This document shows positions 1 through 12,965 of a stretch of DNA of 64,000 nucleotides, one piece after another. The stretch comes from Lactarius indigo. Its lineage: Eukaryota > Basidiomycota > Agaricomycetes > Russulales > Russulaceae. The stretch is from assembly GCA_025766275.1 (NCBI GenBank), contig JAFKAC010000009.1, positions 1,240,001 through 1,304,000 on the forward strand. The letters are read 5' to 3'. The stretch's first letter is position 1. The number at the start of each line of letters is the position of its first letter. The notes beneath the pieces are model-generated. The model did not search any database. It saw nothing but the letters and a program-made list of their open reading frames with translations, and was not told the origin of the DNA. The translations under genes were made by a program, and so were the position numbers.

Positions 1-41
1 AGGTTGTCTTTCGTACTCACGCGGGCTGACAGTCCGCATAG

Positions 42-445
42 AATTGATCTCTTCTGTGCCATCCGAGAACCCGACGTTCATTTCACGTAACTTTACGGAT
101 GCCGAGATCGCGTACTGTCGTGCTCAGCCATCCTTCCAAGCGTCATTCGCTGCTCGCTGGGTGGGTAAAGAGGCCGTGTTCAAGTCGCTTGGTGTCTCCT
201 CCAAAGGTGCCGGCGCGGCGATGAAGGAGATTGAGATTCTTCCCAATGAGGCCGGGGCTCCCGAGGTCACACTTCATGGAGACGCCAAGGCCGCAGCCAC
301 AGCGAAGGGCATTTCTAAGATTCATTTGTCATTGAGCCATTCTGATGTAAGTTCCTTGTTTCTCCTCACTCGTCTGAACAACCCGTGCTGAACGAACAAT
401 TCGCAGACTGTCGCCGTTGCTTTTGCTCAAGCTTCCACTGCATGA
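42..445 (+). CDS. FAS2: Fatty acid synthase subunit alpha, C-terminal phosphopantetheinyl transferase end (partial)
   Basis: This is the 3' end of the fungal type I fatty acid synthase alpha subunit, a cytosolic megasynthase; the gene starts upstream of the window. Two exons are visible. Exon 42-346 follows an acceptor AG at 40-41 and ends at a GTAAGT donor. Exon 407-445 closes the frame and ends in TGA. The encoded segment is the ACPS-like domain that loads phosphopantetheine on the carrier domain: it has the family blocks RNFTDAEIAYC, ARWVGKEAVFKSLGV and KGAGAAMKEIEI, then HLSLSHSD and the usual Ala-rich tail. KEAVF holds the conserved Lys/Glu of the domain. The gene converges on the adenylyltransferase gene 141 bases away. 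The family call is very secure; only the upstream extent is unseen. Confidence 0.95.
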
Positions 446-586
446 AGGACTCGTTTCGATTCACATCATATCGCATGTATACATATATCCATCTTATCGC
501 ATTCCGTGTCTGTACGCATAATTGTGCAATAGAATTTTCATTCCTGATCATCAGTCTGATTGCTGGGCTTGCAATAAAATCGACGG

Positions 587-1402
587 TTAAGGGGAATCTA
601 GGTACAATTTTTGTTCTTCGATGTACTGTGCGATGTAATTGGGAACCATGCGACACCAAGAATCGTCCCTGGCGAGAATTTTTGCACGCACTTCACTGGA
701 GCTGAATGTTTGCAACTCGTCGTCTATATCCGCGATGAATACACGGTCAACCCGAACCCACTCTTCCGCAGCCTCGAGGGTCACGGTCTCTTTGCGGGGG
801 CCTGCAAGCTTCATCGTACGTCGAGCGCAGATAACCCGAGCATCGCTGCCATCAGGAGCGAAGAACTGTCGTAATGCAGCATCCATGGCCTCGGGCGAGC
901 CATCGTCATAGTATCGAGGTGCGAGAAAACGCTCGAGCGTGTCGATGCCCTGTATGAAGGCGAGCTGAGCTCCTGCGGGGAGTGCAGTGCGCAGCCGCTC
1001 TGCTTTATGAATGAATGCAGGCGCATCGACTAGCGCTACGGCAGCGTTGATATCGCACGCTAGGCGCACCATCATCTCAACACGCTGTGATGGGGAGGCA
1101 TCACCAGGGCGTGGGGTTTTGTCAGCGTTGCGCACGCTCAAGAGGAGAAGACGTGCTTCTGCCGGAGAAGCGGCTGCGGGGAGTAGGGAGAGCGCCCGGT
1201 GGGCGAGAGTCGGTGGATTGAAGGACGAGTCGAGAATGGCGACTCGAAATGCGGAGACGCCTGTCGCGACGGGTAAGCCGGTGAGAGCCTGAGGACCAGG
1301 TCGCGGGTATGGCCAGCCTGAATAGGGCTTGTGGATAAACTCGACCTTTGTGACTCCTCGTTGTAGTCTGGCGATCGCTGCGCTAACGAAGTCTGTCATC
1401 AT
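587..1402 (-). CDS. POF1: POF1-like nicotinamide-nucleotide adenylyltransferase
   Basis: A single-exon gene of 271 residues. It belongs to the nucleotidylyltransferase superfamily: the motif SSFNPPTLAH (around residue 60) is the HxGH-type nucleotide-binding loop, with its second His retained, and FSSSEVR near the C-terminus matches the ISSTxxR motif that binds the triphosphate. The expected reaction is ATP + NMN to NAD+ in NAD biosynthesis. The overall spacing resembles fungal POF1-type proteins more than NMA1/NMA2, so the exact substrate is inference. The ATG at 1402 is chosen because the frame is open from there with no splice signal needed. It is convergent with FAS2 and divergent from DBP5, whose start lies 125 bases away, so the two may share a bidirectional promoter. 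No damage is seen. Confidence 0.82.
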   Translation of the reverse strand: MMTDFVSAAIARLQRGVTKVEFIHKPYSGWPYPRPGPQALTGLPVATGVSAFRVAILDSSFNPPTLAHRALSLLPAAASPAEARLLLLSVRNADKTPRPGDASPSQRVEMMVRLACDINAAVALVDAPAFIHKAERLRTALPAGAQLAFIQGIDTLERFLAPRYYDDGSPEAMDAALRQFFAPDGSDARVICARRTMKLAGPRKETVTLEAAEEWVRVDRVFIADIDDELQTFSSSEVRAKILARDDSWCRMVPNYIAQYIEEQKLYLDSP

Positions 1403-1527
1403 TATGCCGTAGTGAGCCCGTTTCGGGCATGGGTTGTTGTTTGGGTGAGGCTACTCAAAAATGGTAATTGAACGTGAACGTGACTCACTGCACTTTGTTC
1501 TTTGACCACCACGTATCGTTGTTCGTT

Positions 1528-3351
1528 ATGGAAAAAGATGAAGATGGATTTTACACTGCGCCAGTAGGAGGTGTGTGTATCGACGGTGTTGTGGGTTACG
1601 TTGTCCGATCCAAGATTATCTGCAGGGGCACCCAATCCAGAGACCACCAAACCAAATGACGCTACAGCAGGTATGTCACATGCAACTACTATTATGGAAC
1701 GCGGTGAACACGAACCCCCAAAGCAACGCCTCCCTCCAATGAGGCAACAGACCTGATCAAATCTACATTTGATGTCCATGTGGGTGCCGCAGACTCGGCG
1801 CATGGCGCTGGGCCCATAAATCGCCTTCCAGGTCACATTAGCACAGCAACAAGAGGACAAAAGCTCGCCGTTGTATAGCGTCAAATCGTTTGAGGAGCTC
1901 GGGCTGTACGCTGTCCCCGTCTCTGTGTGCCGCAGCAGGCTTACTGTTTGCCGTCAGACATGCGGACCTTCTCAAAGGTATCTATGATATGGGCTTTACC
2001 AAGCCCTCGAAAATTCAAGAGAGCGCGCTTCCACTTCTTCTCAGAGATCCGTGAGCGGACTATATAGCACGATTGGTGCAGGTCTGACACGACCACAGTG
2101 CGCAAAACATGATCGGCCAATCGCAGTCAGGGACGGGCAAAACGGCCGCCTTCGTCCTAACAATGCTCTCGCGGGTCGATTTTACCAAAAACAAGCCACA
2201 AGCTCTATGCCTCGCTCCTTCACGCGAACTTGCACGTCAGATCATGTCTGTTATCGCTGCTATGGGCAAGTTCACGCCAGTTCAGACGGAGTACGCGATC
2301 AAGGACCACTTGCCTAGAAGCGTGTCCAACATCACCGCCCATGTCGTTGTTGGCACGCCTGGAACAATGACGGATCTCATACGTCGGCGTGTCATTGATG
2401 TGTCGGAGGTGAAAGTATTCGTGCTCGATGAGGCGGATAACATGTTGGACAAAGATGGGCTGGGAGACCAGACATTACGGGTTAAAAAGTCCGTACGGGG
2501 CACTTCTGTGTTATTATGTTCTGATCATTTCACAGTATGCTCCCACGGAACGGACAGACACAGATCATTCTCTTTTCTGCCACTTTCCCCGACCATGTCC
2601 GCACCTTCGCATCCAAATTTGCGCCTAACGCGAACAAGATCGAGCTAAAGCGAAACGAGCTGGCGGTCGACTCGATCAGGCAGTTCTACATGGACTGTAA
2701 GAGCGAGGAGCACAAATACGACGTCCTGGTCTCCCTGTATCACCTGCTCACTATTGGGCAGAGCATCATCTTCTGCCAGCAAAGACGTACGGCCGATCGC
2801 ATCGCACAACGTATGACCGCTGAGGGCCACAAGGTCGCCTCGCTGCACGGCGCGAAGGAAGGCAGCGAGCGTGATTCTATCATCGATGGGTTCAGGGAGG
2901 GCCGAGAGAAGGTCTTGATCACCACGAACGTGATATCCCGAGGGATCGACGTGCTACAGGTCAACATGGTAGTAAACTATGATCTGCCACTCATGAACGA
3001 TCGTGAGGGAGCGGGTGGGAACGCAGATCTGCAGCCAGATATCGAGACTTATATCCATCGTATCGGTATGTGCCCATACTCCATAACCCTCAACGTCAAT
3101 TGATAGGCGCCGCGTCTTGTTCAGGACGAACGGGACGTTTCGGTCGCAAGGGTATTTCGATCAACTTTGTGCATGACAAAAATACATGGACCCAGATGGA
3201 GGCGATTGAAAAGGCAACGGGAAAATCTATCACACGCATTGAAACTACAGACCTTGATGTCATGGAAGAGGTACGCATATATCACCGACTTTGTGCTTTC
3301 ACTGCGCCCTCATGCGAATGTGTGTAGCAAATGAAGAAGGCCATGAAGTAG
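1528..3351 (+). CDS. DBP5: ATP-dependent RNA helicase DBP5 (DEAD-box, mRNA export)
   Basis: DBP5 remodels mRNPs at the cytoplasmic face of the nuclear pore. I place nine exons: 1528-1570, 1626-1670, 1751-1779, 1832-1905, 1958-2050, 2099-2488, 2536-3065, 3125-3270 and 3328-3351. All phases close, giving 457 residues, the normal family length. Visible motifs in order: [14 protein letters not shown] before the Q motif, [10 protein letters not shown] (motif I), APSRELARQ (Ia), DEAD (II), FSATFP (III), and RTGRFGRKG (VI). The C-terminus QMKKAMK is typical. The first two exons are the least certain part: they were chosen because an in-frame TAG at 1565 blocks the simple upstream extension and the ATG at 1528 splices in phase. 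The 29-base third exon is supported by the family segment [14 protein letters not shown] that crosses its junctions. No defects are visible. Confidence 0.93.
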
Positions 3352-3920
3352 CTTTTTCGTTTTTTATTCCAGAAGGCCTCAAGTCGGTTCACGGAACTAA
3401 TTCTATATTCAATGTAGTGGCAGATGTTATGTAGCACTGGCGAATTTGCACCATATCGGCATATTAGTTGTATCCCAATCTTTGCGCGTTGCCCATCCGG
3501 TTCAATTGTGCGTGACCCGACAACTCTGTGAGGCTATTGGCATTGCCCCGCTAGTTCCGGGCTGTGTTGAATTGGCGCGTCTGGCACGATCTGATAGGTT
3601 AAGGGCTCCGTACCTATCCGTTACCGTACGGAGTACACGTAGACCACACCACAGGTCTGCTACCCTTGGCGCTGCCACGGGCTTTTGGATTTGGGCCCGT
3701 TACCAGCTCTAAGCCGAGACAATGTCGCAGTAACGACGCCGCTTGCGCTATCATGACGCAGCCCGCTGGTGCGGTAAACACACGCCAAGATGGGATCTCC
3801 GTCTCCGTTGCCCACCAAGATTATTTCTCCTCGAGTTGGGTACCTTACTGGAGGCACCGTATGCCCACTCAACCGTGATTGTGTTCACTAAGACCGGTCT
3901 TGGTGTCTTGAAAGATTTTC

Positions 3921-3943
3921 TTTTTTTTTTTAAAAAAAAAAAA
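3921..3943. repeat. T11/A12 homopolymer junction
   Basis: Eleven T are followed directly by twelve A, a perfect palindrome with no spacer. A very similar junction (T9/A12) lies at 28081-28101. It may be a genuine nucleosome-excluding tract, the remnant of two poly(A)-tailed insertions head to head, or a join made during assembly. Confidence 0.6.
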
Positions 3944-6180
3944 GGGGTCGGACGTGCGAGTTAATTGTCGAAGCTGCGACTGCGGCTTCCGAAAAGGACC
4001 GAGAGCTTCCAACAGGACCGAGAGATTGACAACCCGAAATCATGCCCGCAACTCAGTGACCGAGCGCTGGCGGAGCCTTGGAGGGAGAGCGGATCCGTTG
4101 CGGTTGCAATTATTGACACCGATTAATCATTGTCCACGCGTTTCCTCATCTCCGTCGATCCGACCCGAGGTTACCTTGCAGGAACCACGACGATGGCGTC
4201 ATGTTGATGCCGATTATGACGAACTACTCTTTTGGTGTGTCACTTTGATGGATGACGCGAGCGATCTCTATACCTCAATCTCTAACCTTAGCTGGAGATC
4301 GTCGCTCTCTCCTTTTTCGGTTCGTAGACATCATCACCAATTTCCCTGAACCCGCGCAATTCAAAACTTGAACCCTGTTCTCCAACGCACTCGAACATCA
4401 AAGCGATCGTCGCGTGTTCTTGGAAGCTCCTGCTACTTGGTCGAGAACCTTGTGAAGAAACCATTGGGATCGCGGTAGTCCTTGCTATCTGTGGTTATTT
4501 CTTGCCTTGTTTGGGCAACGATGATATCTCTTCACCATTCATTTTATTATCCGAAGAATATCAAATATTGAAGAACTGGTCAGGCAACGTTGTCGCGTGC
4601 TGGAATTGTATGGCATTTGTGTCCGACCTTTTGCACCTTGTCACCGCAGCACCAGTTCCGTCACGTCTTTGTTAAATCCGAGACCTGCCTTGTGGCACCA
4701 TCCACGTCCATAGGGAATCTGACTGCTTTTCTTGTCTTGAGAATCTAGCACACACGTACCTCTACCCTTTGAAGTGATTTATCGTCGCGGTTCGTCCTGC
4801 ACACGCTCTGACGTCATTCTTCTTAGCACCATCGCAAGTCGATGTCACAATTGAATTTGTGATATCATGATATGAAAATAGTATGCGTCCATAATACTAA
4901 CTGTCATATTGCAAATGCGAGTACGATACATATTGGTAGTAGATACATCAGTCAAGGAGACGCTGCGCTGCATTCGGAAATAATAAATTAGTGTGGGCTT
5001 CAAAGGTATTATTCCGCCAAACTAGGGCCTCAGGCTTGAAACACATGGTCTACTCTAGATTCAAAGATTCGAAGGTTAATCAGAGCTCTGTGATGGGATG
5101 ACAGAACTGCTTACGGGAGCGTTACTGTCGGAGGTTGTCCGCCATCCACTTGAACCACAACGACGTGGGAATTCTAATCACGAAGCATTTTAGCGTCAGC
5201 CGAGCGTGGATCTGTCCAAGGACGCACGTCACTTAATACGTTGATGGCTTTTACGGTCCCGTACATGATTTGACCCCTGGCATCCCACCATCTGACACGG
5301 CTATCAACCTGCGTCGACTTGTGAATAACGAAAATGCGGGACGAGAACAGAAGATTCCAGCTTACCTGTGGTGGAGGGTTCATAGTCGAAACAAAGGCTT
5401 TTTTGAGACCTGAACTGAGCAACTCTGAAGCCCTATATAGCGAAGAGTGAGGATGAATGATCGCATGTGTCACTCCCACATACCCAGGCCGTCTGCGCTC
5501 GATGGAGGTGAACTAGAGCCAGACGGTGGATCGTAGTCTGATCAGTAGAGAAGGGTTTGAGACACATTCGAGGGTTGTGTCAGGAGAACTGACAAACAAC
5601 AGCCTATTTGCTAAACTGTGATCGCTCGAACTCGCCACGATTTCCATGGTGCGGCTGGAGGGCGGAAAAACATCGGATCAGAGTCTCCCAAACCAAACTC
5701 GAGGCCCTCGATGCGTGAATGGAGAACTGGGGCCAATAAAAAGCCGCGTGACGAGTGGCAAGAATTAAGTCTCTGCCGCAAGTAAAAGGGGTGCCCGACG
5801 GATGGAGCGAGGGATTCCCGAGAGAGCATAGAGCAAGCGCGGTCGGTTGCCAGATCCCAGATACACGTAATTTTGACGCGAGGCCTGTAAACGACATCCA
5901 GTCGTACAGGGTCGAGGCTTCGGGGGATCGAGGCCGGCAAAAGTGGGAACACAGCATACTTTCACGAATGACGAAGGTTGTTGAGAACCAGTTCTGGCAC
6001 GTGCAGTCGTAACGTGGGAGCGGCCGTGGCGGACCGATTTTGTACTTAATTTATTTACTACCCAGGTAGATAAATATGTCCAAAATAAAATAAAATAAAG
6101 TTCCTCCTGGTGGGTAGCGCATGAAGCTCGCATGAAAAAGTGGAGCACCCTAAATGGCGAAAGTGCACCACATCCGGGGT

Positions 6181-6248
6181 AAATAAAGTGTACGGGCGTA
6201 CATGCGGATGTAGTTTCGCGTCCGCATGTACGCCCGTGCACTTTATTT
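6181..6248. repeat. Long inverted repeat (28-base arms, 12-base loop)
   Basis: Arms 6181-6208 and 6221-6248 are reverse complements with a single mismatch (a G-U pair in RNA) around the loop 6209-6220. The arms begin with AAATAAAGTG and end at the loop side with ATGCGGA. No ORF crosses it. It could be the core of a foldback or MITE-type element, or a transcribed hairpin. No target-site duplication could be fixed by eye. Confidence 0.8.
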
Positions 6249-9200
6249 ATTCCCAAAATTAATTTAATACTCACTTAGATCAGTCGGCGTCAATACCGGT
6301 AATAGCCGTCAAACAACCTTTGTCTCCTTCGACCATCATCGGTTGACATCTTGATGAACGGCAACAACCCACCTCACAATAAGTGGCTTATTTAGAACAC
6401 AGAAGGCTTTCAACAGCGTGGCAGCCAAGCGACGCACAGCAATGAAGGGCGTCCTGCTACCCTTTACCTGCCATAGGTTCATTAGCGCATAAGCCGGTGG
6501 TAAGGGGATTGCCTGGCCTATGATGAAAAGCAGCGAAGACACAATTGAAGGCTACGAACTCCTCCACGTAAAGCTGAAATCACTATGCGCCAGATACACA
6601 TTGGGTCCGAAATTTTGATTTTGTGACAGCTCGAAGGCGGGGTAACCCTATACCCTTCGTCGATCTTTCACACATAACACTTGTCTGGAAAACGATTACT
6701 CTTGAGAGTTTTCATGGCATGCAGGTCCTTGTTGCAGTGCCGACAACTAGGCCGTCCATCTGGCGCTTCTTTCAGACCATAATAACTGGGGCGCCCTAGC
6801 TGGCGTCTTGGATCTTTTTGATTTGAACAGTGAGACTGGTACTAATTCGGATATGCATATGATTTTGGACAGATCTTTCTGAAATGAGCTCCCCTTGGTC
6901 CGGATGAACGCAAACATCGTTGAGTGCAGGAAGTTTGAGTCACCACGATCGCGACAACAAGCAAAGGACGTAAGTGACCTGGTGCCTCGTGTTATAATTG
7001 AATTGCAGTGTAAAGGCGTGCTCCTTTCAAATGATTCACACAATTGAACAACTGCGCATATATCTGTTGAGCTCACCGGAGATCCTATATCTTTATGGTA
7101 ATGTCTTCACCTCCCGTCACCAAACCACCTCCCTTGACTATGAAACGAGTTTGAGGTGACGTTGAGGGTGTGGTCCACCAATGTGACGATTTATGTCCCA
7201 TGTTGGAGCCTGCAGAAGAGGGCGAGGGTAATCAAAGATCCGATTATTGGAATAGATGAGGAGCTCGCAATATCAAATACGTTACCCTTCCGATGAATGG
7301 TGGGGCGGCATCGGACGAACGCTTGCTTGCTGTAGGGGATCAAATCACAGATCACACCACGAGATAAGGTCGGGGATAGGGGGACGAATTTCGGGGGGGT
7401 TGCTAGCTGATTTACATGGCTGTGCGAACGTTGCAGGTGTTTCGAAACTCCTTCGAGATTCGTTGACGTGTACAGCAGTAATACTATAGGACAGTATTTT
7501 CGCGAAGAAAGTCATTAGATCAGATTGGAATACCTATCGAATTCTCCAGCTGCAAGTAGCTCGGTGGTTATCCTCAGGATGAATTGAGGAATGCTAGCAG
7601 GGGGGTTCCAAGGATATGTCCATGCGGGCTAGTTTTTTGTGGGCACACACGAGCCGGGGGGCGTGAGATGCTAGCTAGGGTCTAGGGCTTACTGTATTTG
7701 CGTCGCTGGAAGGACAACTTGATGGATTCCCATGCAAGGCCAGTCCGAGGCTCGGAATTTCCTTTTATTTCAAGCGTGTGAGTTGCCAATCTACAGCACT
7801 TTCTATTGGCCATCGTCTTACGTCGGCGGACTTCGAAAGCGTACAATTAAGTGAAGAATGAAATTCTCAAGTAGTTATCTCGTAAATTTTGAGGTTATCA
7901 AATAGTTATCCCACTTGCAAAGTCATCCCCCTTGCTGGCGGTGTGTCATCGCCAGCAATCAATGTTTTTCACACAGAAAGAGGTGGTTACGGTGTGCCCT
8001 TCTGCACTGCAAGTGCAAGTACGGCTTGGTGTTAAAAATCATAAGTAGATCACAAGGATTAATGAAATCTCGGCATGGGTGGGTCAAAAGGGTCCGAACT
8101 TAACCACTCCCGACATCACTCGTCATCATCCCTGCTCCCTTTCGGTCTTCACGTCATACTTTGGCCACCGCTACTCGTGAGAAAGTTGAAGTCAACCAAA
8201 TCGACCTTCTCACAGGGGTGATATTCCTCCCACTGGGCCCAATTCAAGAATCGTTCAAATTTCTGTTACCCGGTTTCTCTGCCATGGTTTATCTCTCCTA
8301 GATATTCACCGACGAGAGGTCTGGAAATGTGTCAATGCCTCAGTTGTCTCCAAGGCCAACCCTTGAAGCGTTTGACGTTCCACTCCGTCAAATCGCGTCT
8401 TCTCTCGCGAGTACACCCGGTCCAAGTTTTCTCGTATTGACGAAACGACGGGTCGAGGGGGTTATCAAGTTCGTTAATTGCTTCACCTCGCTCAGCTGAT
8501 GCATATACCAGGAATATGCGACGATGGACCCGAGAGCAATGAGAACATGTATCCGTTCGGTCATTTCGCATTGAATCAGCGGAAAACTGCTGAGGAGCAC
8601 GACACTCACCGATACAGGGATTATCCGGCTTGAAAAGCTCCTACAAGGCGCTATCGTCGATCCTCTCTGTGCTGTGGCTTTGTGTGGACTAGTCATTATC
8701 TCCGATGGTGCTCTAACACCCTTGTTCTCAATGAATCTATTGTTCTCTTGCACCCACTCGGGGTAACTTCTATGACTACGCGACCAGACGAGAGGACCAA
8801 TGTATTCAAGTGGCGCGGTCTTGATCTAGTACGCTTCAAGGGAAGTTGGCTATCGTTGTGCCGAGAATATCGGATCAGTCACAAATTTTGTGGTGCCAAA
8901 CACCTGCGCTCTGTTCTGTTCCTCTTTGCGGGCCCGATTCTATCCGCCAAGGCGACAAGCTGGACTTCTTTCTCAGGTCTCTATGTTTTCTCACACCACG
9001 GCGCTCTCCACACTCATCCAATCTCGCTATCGCGGTCCAAGTTCATAGACATCAGTCCGACACTTCTTGTTGCATACCACACCCCACCTCCTGTCTCGCT
9101 TTGGTGCCGCAGAAATTGCATGCCTCTCGGCTTGTTACGCGACTGTGGTGATGATTGGTGGACGCATTGCCGATGAGGTACTGCGTGTCGCTGTGATGCT

Positions 9201-11276
9201 GCAACGCCACGAGTTCCAGATGTGGTAGAGACGATGTGGATGGTGTCAAATGAAGATCAAAGGGATCTGGGTAAGTTTTTTACAGGTCGGTGTTCTCAGA
9301 CAGACAGGGGGCATCCTACTATGAGAGATCCACGAAGGCATTGATGAGAAAGCTACAAAGGAAGAGACGAAGCCTTTGTAGATCTCTTGTAAGAGGGCAC
9401 CTCTCCCTTTTCCTGAGAGCATTGACTTGTAGAAATGTTCAGCGAGGTACTATTCATCTTTATCTGACATTGCCCACATTGTCCCAACCACACTCCGGAT
9501 TCCACAGTATTGTGTCACTGCCGCAAGGTGCAGTCCTTCACCTGCCGTGTTTTCATTGGTCGAGTCCTATAGTAAATTTCGCAGAGGGAAGTCAAGACGA
9601 TGCCATATCAAGGAGGATGAAGCGGCCATCCCTGTAAAGCCAGAACATAGCTTAGTAACCGAAGCTTTCACGACTTCATGTTTACCATGGTATGCGAAGT
9701 AAACGCGTCAGTGATCTCTGAGTCCATCGCTCACCTCATCTACTGGGATAGGGTTTCTCACTTGCACCTCTGTGGTCCATATGTCTTCCATCCCTCCTAT
9801 CGCTCTGGATGTGATGCGTCTGGCTGTGCGCGAGAAGAGGTGAGGATCAATCCGATTTATGTGGACCACGACTGCGAGATTCAATGAGTGCGGGGAGGTT
9901 CGGAGTGTATAAACAAGGGTAGAAGGCACTCACTATCGCGTATCCTTACGACGGATGCCCACCTCCCATAGCAGCAAGCACCCTAAGTATTCTTCGCTTC
10001 CGAAACTTTGGCGGCCGTGCTGTTCCTAATACGAGCGCATTCACCCGCTTGGCACATGCGACCGCGCAGCCCCCTCCGTATTCCGTTACCCGCCGCCGTC
10101 CCAGGGACGTCGTACTCCCACCGCGGGCACACATGTATGGCGACGTGGCAGTTCCTGTATAACCGCGATGGTCGCTGCCATCGTCCCCAATGTGTCGCCT
10201 CTACATTGGTCATGGTGGTGCCAGAGGCACGGAGGCACCGGGTCACGTGTACGGCGTGCCCTCGAGTACGTCGACCAATGCCGCGAAGAGCATTTTGCAG
10301 ATCAGCTCAATGGGATGGCGAAGTTAGTCGGGTTCGTAAGCACCAGGCTCCTCATCGCTCCCCAGGTAATGCGGACGCGGACGACCGTGACATCAACGAG
10401 GGCGAGTACAGTAGTAGCGGTATCAGTAGTACCCTGCTTTATATGTGCGTCAGGAAAGCTCATCAATACTACAATATATAAAGATGAACGCCACTTTTAT
10501 TGAATCATACTTCGAGTCTGACACGTTTCAATATTCAATCCTTTGTTGTGTACATGCATATCGATTGTCGGTTATATGCATCTTATTTCGTTTACCCGCT
10601 CTCGCTCCTCTGCATCTGCATCGCTTCGTTTATCAAGTCGTTTATCTCACAAAGTACATCTCGCTTCGGTTTCCCTACATTCTTCTGAACTCACACGCTG
10701 CTTGGATCCTTGCACGGGTTCCTTGAAGGAGGCTCTAAGAACGTTACACTTCTTGCAAATAGGGATGAAGGGGAGGTCTGCCTGGAGATCTGCCAGTGGT
10801 CTGCCCCTTTACGTCCCGATACGTTCATGTTCGTCCGCTCTCTTTGTATCCGTCGTCTGCCGCTTCATCGCCGCACGACAGTGTGGCTTGCTCTGATATA
10901 TTTACACATGATAGGTAGGCGACAGGATACATACAAAAGACAATAGATAGGCAGACACAGGCGAAATACAAGCAGGATACAATAAGTCAGACGAACACAA
11001 CTGCTACGACTGACGGAGTCGATCGTGGGTCCATATGTGGACGAAAACAGGGTATGTGGCCGACGTGACCGAGCCATCGTAGGTGGGCGCACGAGCGCAC
11101 TGAGCGGTGGCAGTTCGGCGTCATTACGTACGCATCGTCTTAAAACCGTTTAGATACATAACAAATCCAACCTGTCTGGGTGAAAAAGGAGGTGAATGAA
11201 ATGGGCGAGAACATGGAGTAAGCGTCCAGGTCATACCTTGTTACACACGCCGAACCTTAGTCTTCCAATCCTTGGT

Positions 11277-12965
11277 TCATGTATGCGATATCGATAGCTT
11301 TGGCTCTGGTGCTGCAGCAGGAAAAACAGACTTGGAGGTCGTGCGTAGTTTTTCAACTACCGCGTGAAGACGGGAATCATGTTCTGCTCTTCGGAAGAGC
11401 TCAGAAAGCCCTTCTTCGAATATATTTTTGTGTATGATGGCCATCTTGCCTCCTGCGTTCATGAGAATTGCGAGTGTGTCCACGAAACAGGTAACTTGTG
11501 CGACCGGGAGGTCGCCTGTCGGATAAGAAAGGATGCCATAAACGAACGAGTCGACGTTCATGTGATCCACCGTGGTAAGGTTCCCGAGTGAATTGAGTAT
11601 CGTGTTCGACGATTCTCCTAGGACGTCCTGCAGCCAAAGCAACTCTGAGCCGCGAGTCGGACGATTTCGTAGGATGCGCCTCACAAGCAAGGCACATATA
11701 GAGCGGGAGGTGACGCGGATGGCTGGGTCCTCGTCGGTCCAGAGCGTCCCGCATGAGACCGATATTTGCAAATTTGATCCGTACATCTTCTAGAAAAGAT
11801 TCGGGGAACGAGACACCGGAATGGGCACTGTTGCATGCCCTGGAAATGTGGTGGATGGCGTTCAAACACACAATGAGACGGCGCCTGCGCACGTCTTCCC
11901 CAAGTACGATCGAGTCTGCCACACAGCTCTGCATGAGGATGGAAAGGTGTTGGTAGAAGATATTTCCGTAGGGAACGGCGCCGATAAGTCGAACAATGGT
12001 ATCTCCGGGAATGCTAGCCACGAAATCTTCAACCTTGTTCTCATCTGCCAGGGCTAGCGCGTTAAGCAACCCGATAGGGGCCGTCGGGTCGATTGCGTCC
12101 AATGATTCGACAGCTGCCCGGAAGGTGCCACCCAAAAACCCATCTTTGAGACGCATCTTGTGCCGCTTGATGACGTCGTCAAGAAGTGGCCACCAATCGT
12201 TGAAGCGTCTCTGGACCGATGATGTAGGATCGTCCGATATTAGGGCGCCATGAAGGCTCTTCAGGAGCCATCGAGCGCAAAGCGAAACGACGAATAAGGA
12301 GGCGTGCCAGGCATACCACCAAACGCTGGACATTGGGGTACGATAAGGGAAACGATGGTCAAAGCAAGGGAGGATGGTCAGGATGAGGTACACGAGTCCA
12401 AAGAGTCCGACGCAGATGGAGACGACGATGGCCACCATCTTGGAAACCGCGAAAAGGAATATCACCAGCCCAAAGAAAAAGAAAAATACGGAGAGGTGGA
12501 GGAGCGCCTGAGCTACCGTAACTGTACGCCGCATCGGATATATTGAGATTCCTCGGAACAGGAAAGTGCGTCCGCGCTCTCTCTCACCCAGAAGGCTCGG
12601 AATTTGAGGCAACTGAGTGTATCTGCGGGCCCATTGCTGTACCAGAGTCACCACCAGCGCAGAAGATATGCTAAGTACGAGGCTTAGTAGCCACAACGAG
12701 TTGACCCAGATAATGGAGAGGCCAGGAGGGTGTGCCGTCTTGTCACCACTGGCAGAACCAGAAGATAACTCTTGGTAGCTCTCAACGATAAATGTTGCCA
12801 CGATTGGGGAGAAAAGACCGGCCTTGAGGGCTTGTCATCCGTCTGAACCATGGAGACGGGTATGGTAAGACTCACAAAGACGAGGACACGATTTGCGTCG
12901 TCTTTCCAGGCATCGTTGACCCGTGTATCGTACTTCTCGGCTTCTTCCATGTATCCGGACCACAT
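11277..12965 (-). pseudogene. DUF6535-family membrane protein, frameshifted
   Basis: The first exon 12876-12965 (starting MWSGYMEEAEKYD) joins exon 11277-12822 through an intron with a GTGAGT donor, giving the family hallmark VLVFAGLFSPIVATFIVESY. After it come NSLWLLSLVLS, VQQWARRYTQ and three or four further hydrophobic segments (FFFFFGLVIFLF and following). The C-terminal family block, TLWTDEDPAIRV to SFVYGILSY and TLAILMNAG, is present but lies in the next frame: the two frames meet at about 11747-11751, in a GGG run on the coding strand. One extra or two missing bases explain it. The biological role of DUF6535 is unknown; it is an expanded family in Agaricomycetes. Either this is a recent pseudogene or the assembly has a homopolymer error. 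An additional upstream exon is possible. Confidence 0.78.

Larger units (their letters stand above)
3352..11276. other. Gene-sparse interval of about 7.9 kb
   Basis: I find no open frame here with recognisable domains or a splice pattern that builds a convincing protein. Open frames are short and overlap on both strands, as expected by chance in DNA of about 50 percent GC. Between roughly 8.1 and 9.2 kb and between 9.9 and 10.5 kb, protein-like stretches jump between frames every few dozen codons, which suggests decayed genes, but I cannot name them. The two structured items, a T-run/A-run junction and a strong inverted repeat, are listed separately. Confidence 0.5.

Noticed and set aside
5604..6274. 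Minus-strand frames of 113-169 codons as genes
   Set aside because: Three frames overlap with equal length, no domain, no exon partners, and the inverted repeat lies inside one of them.
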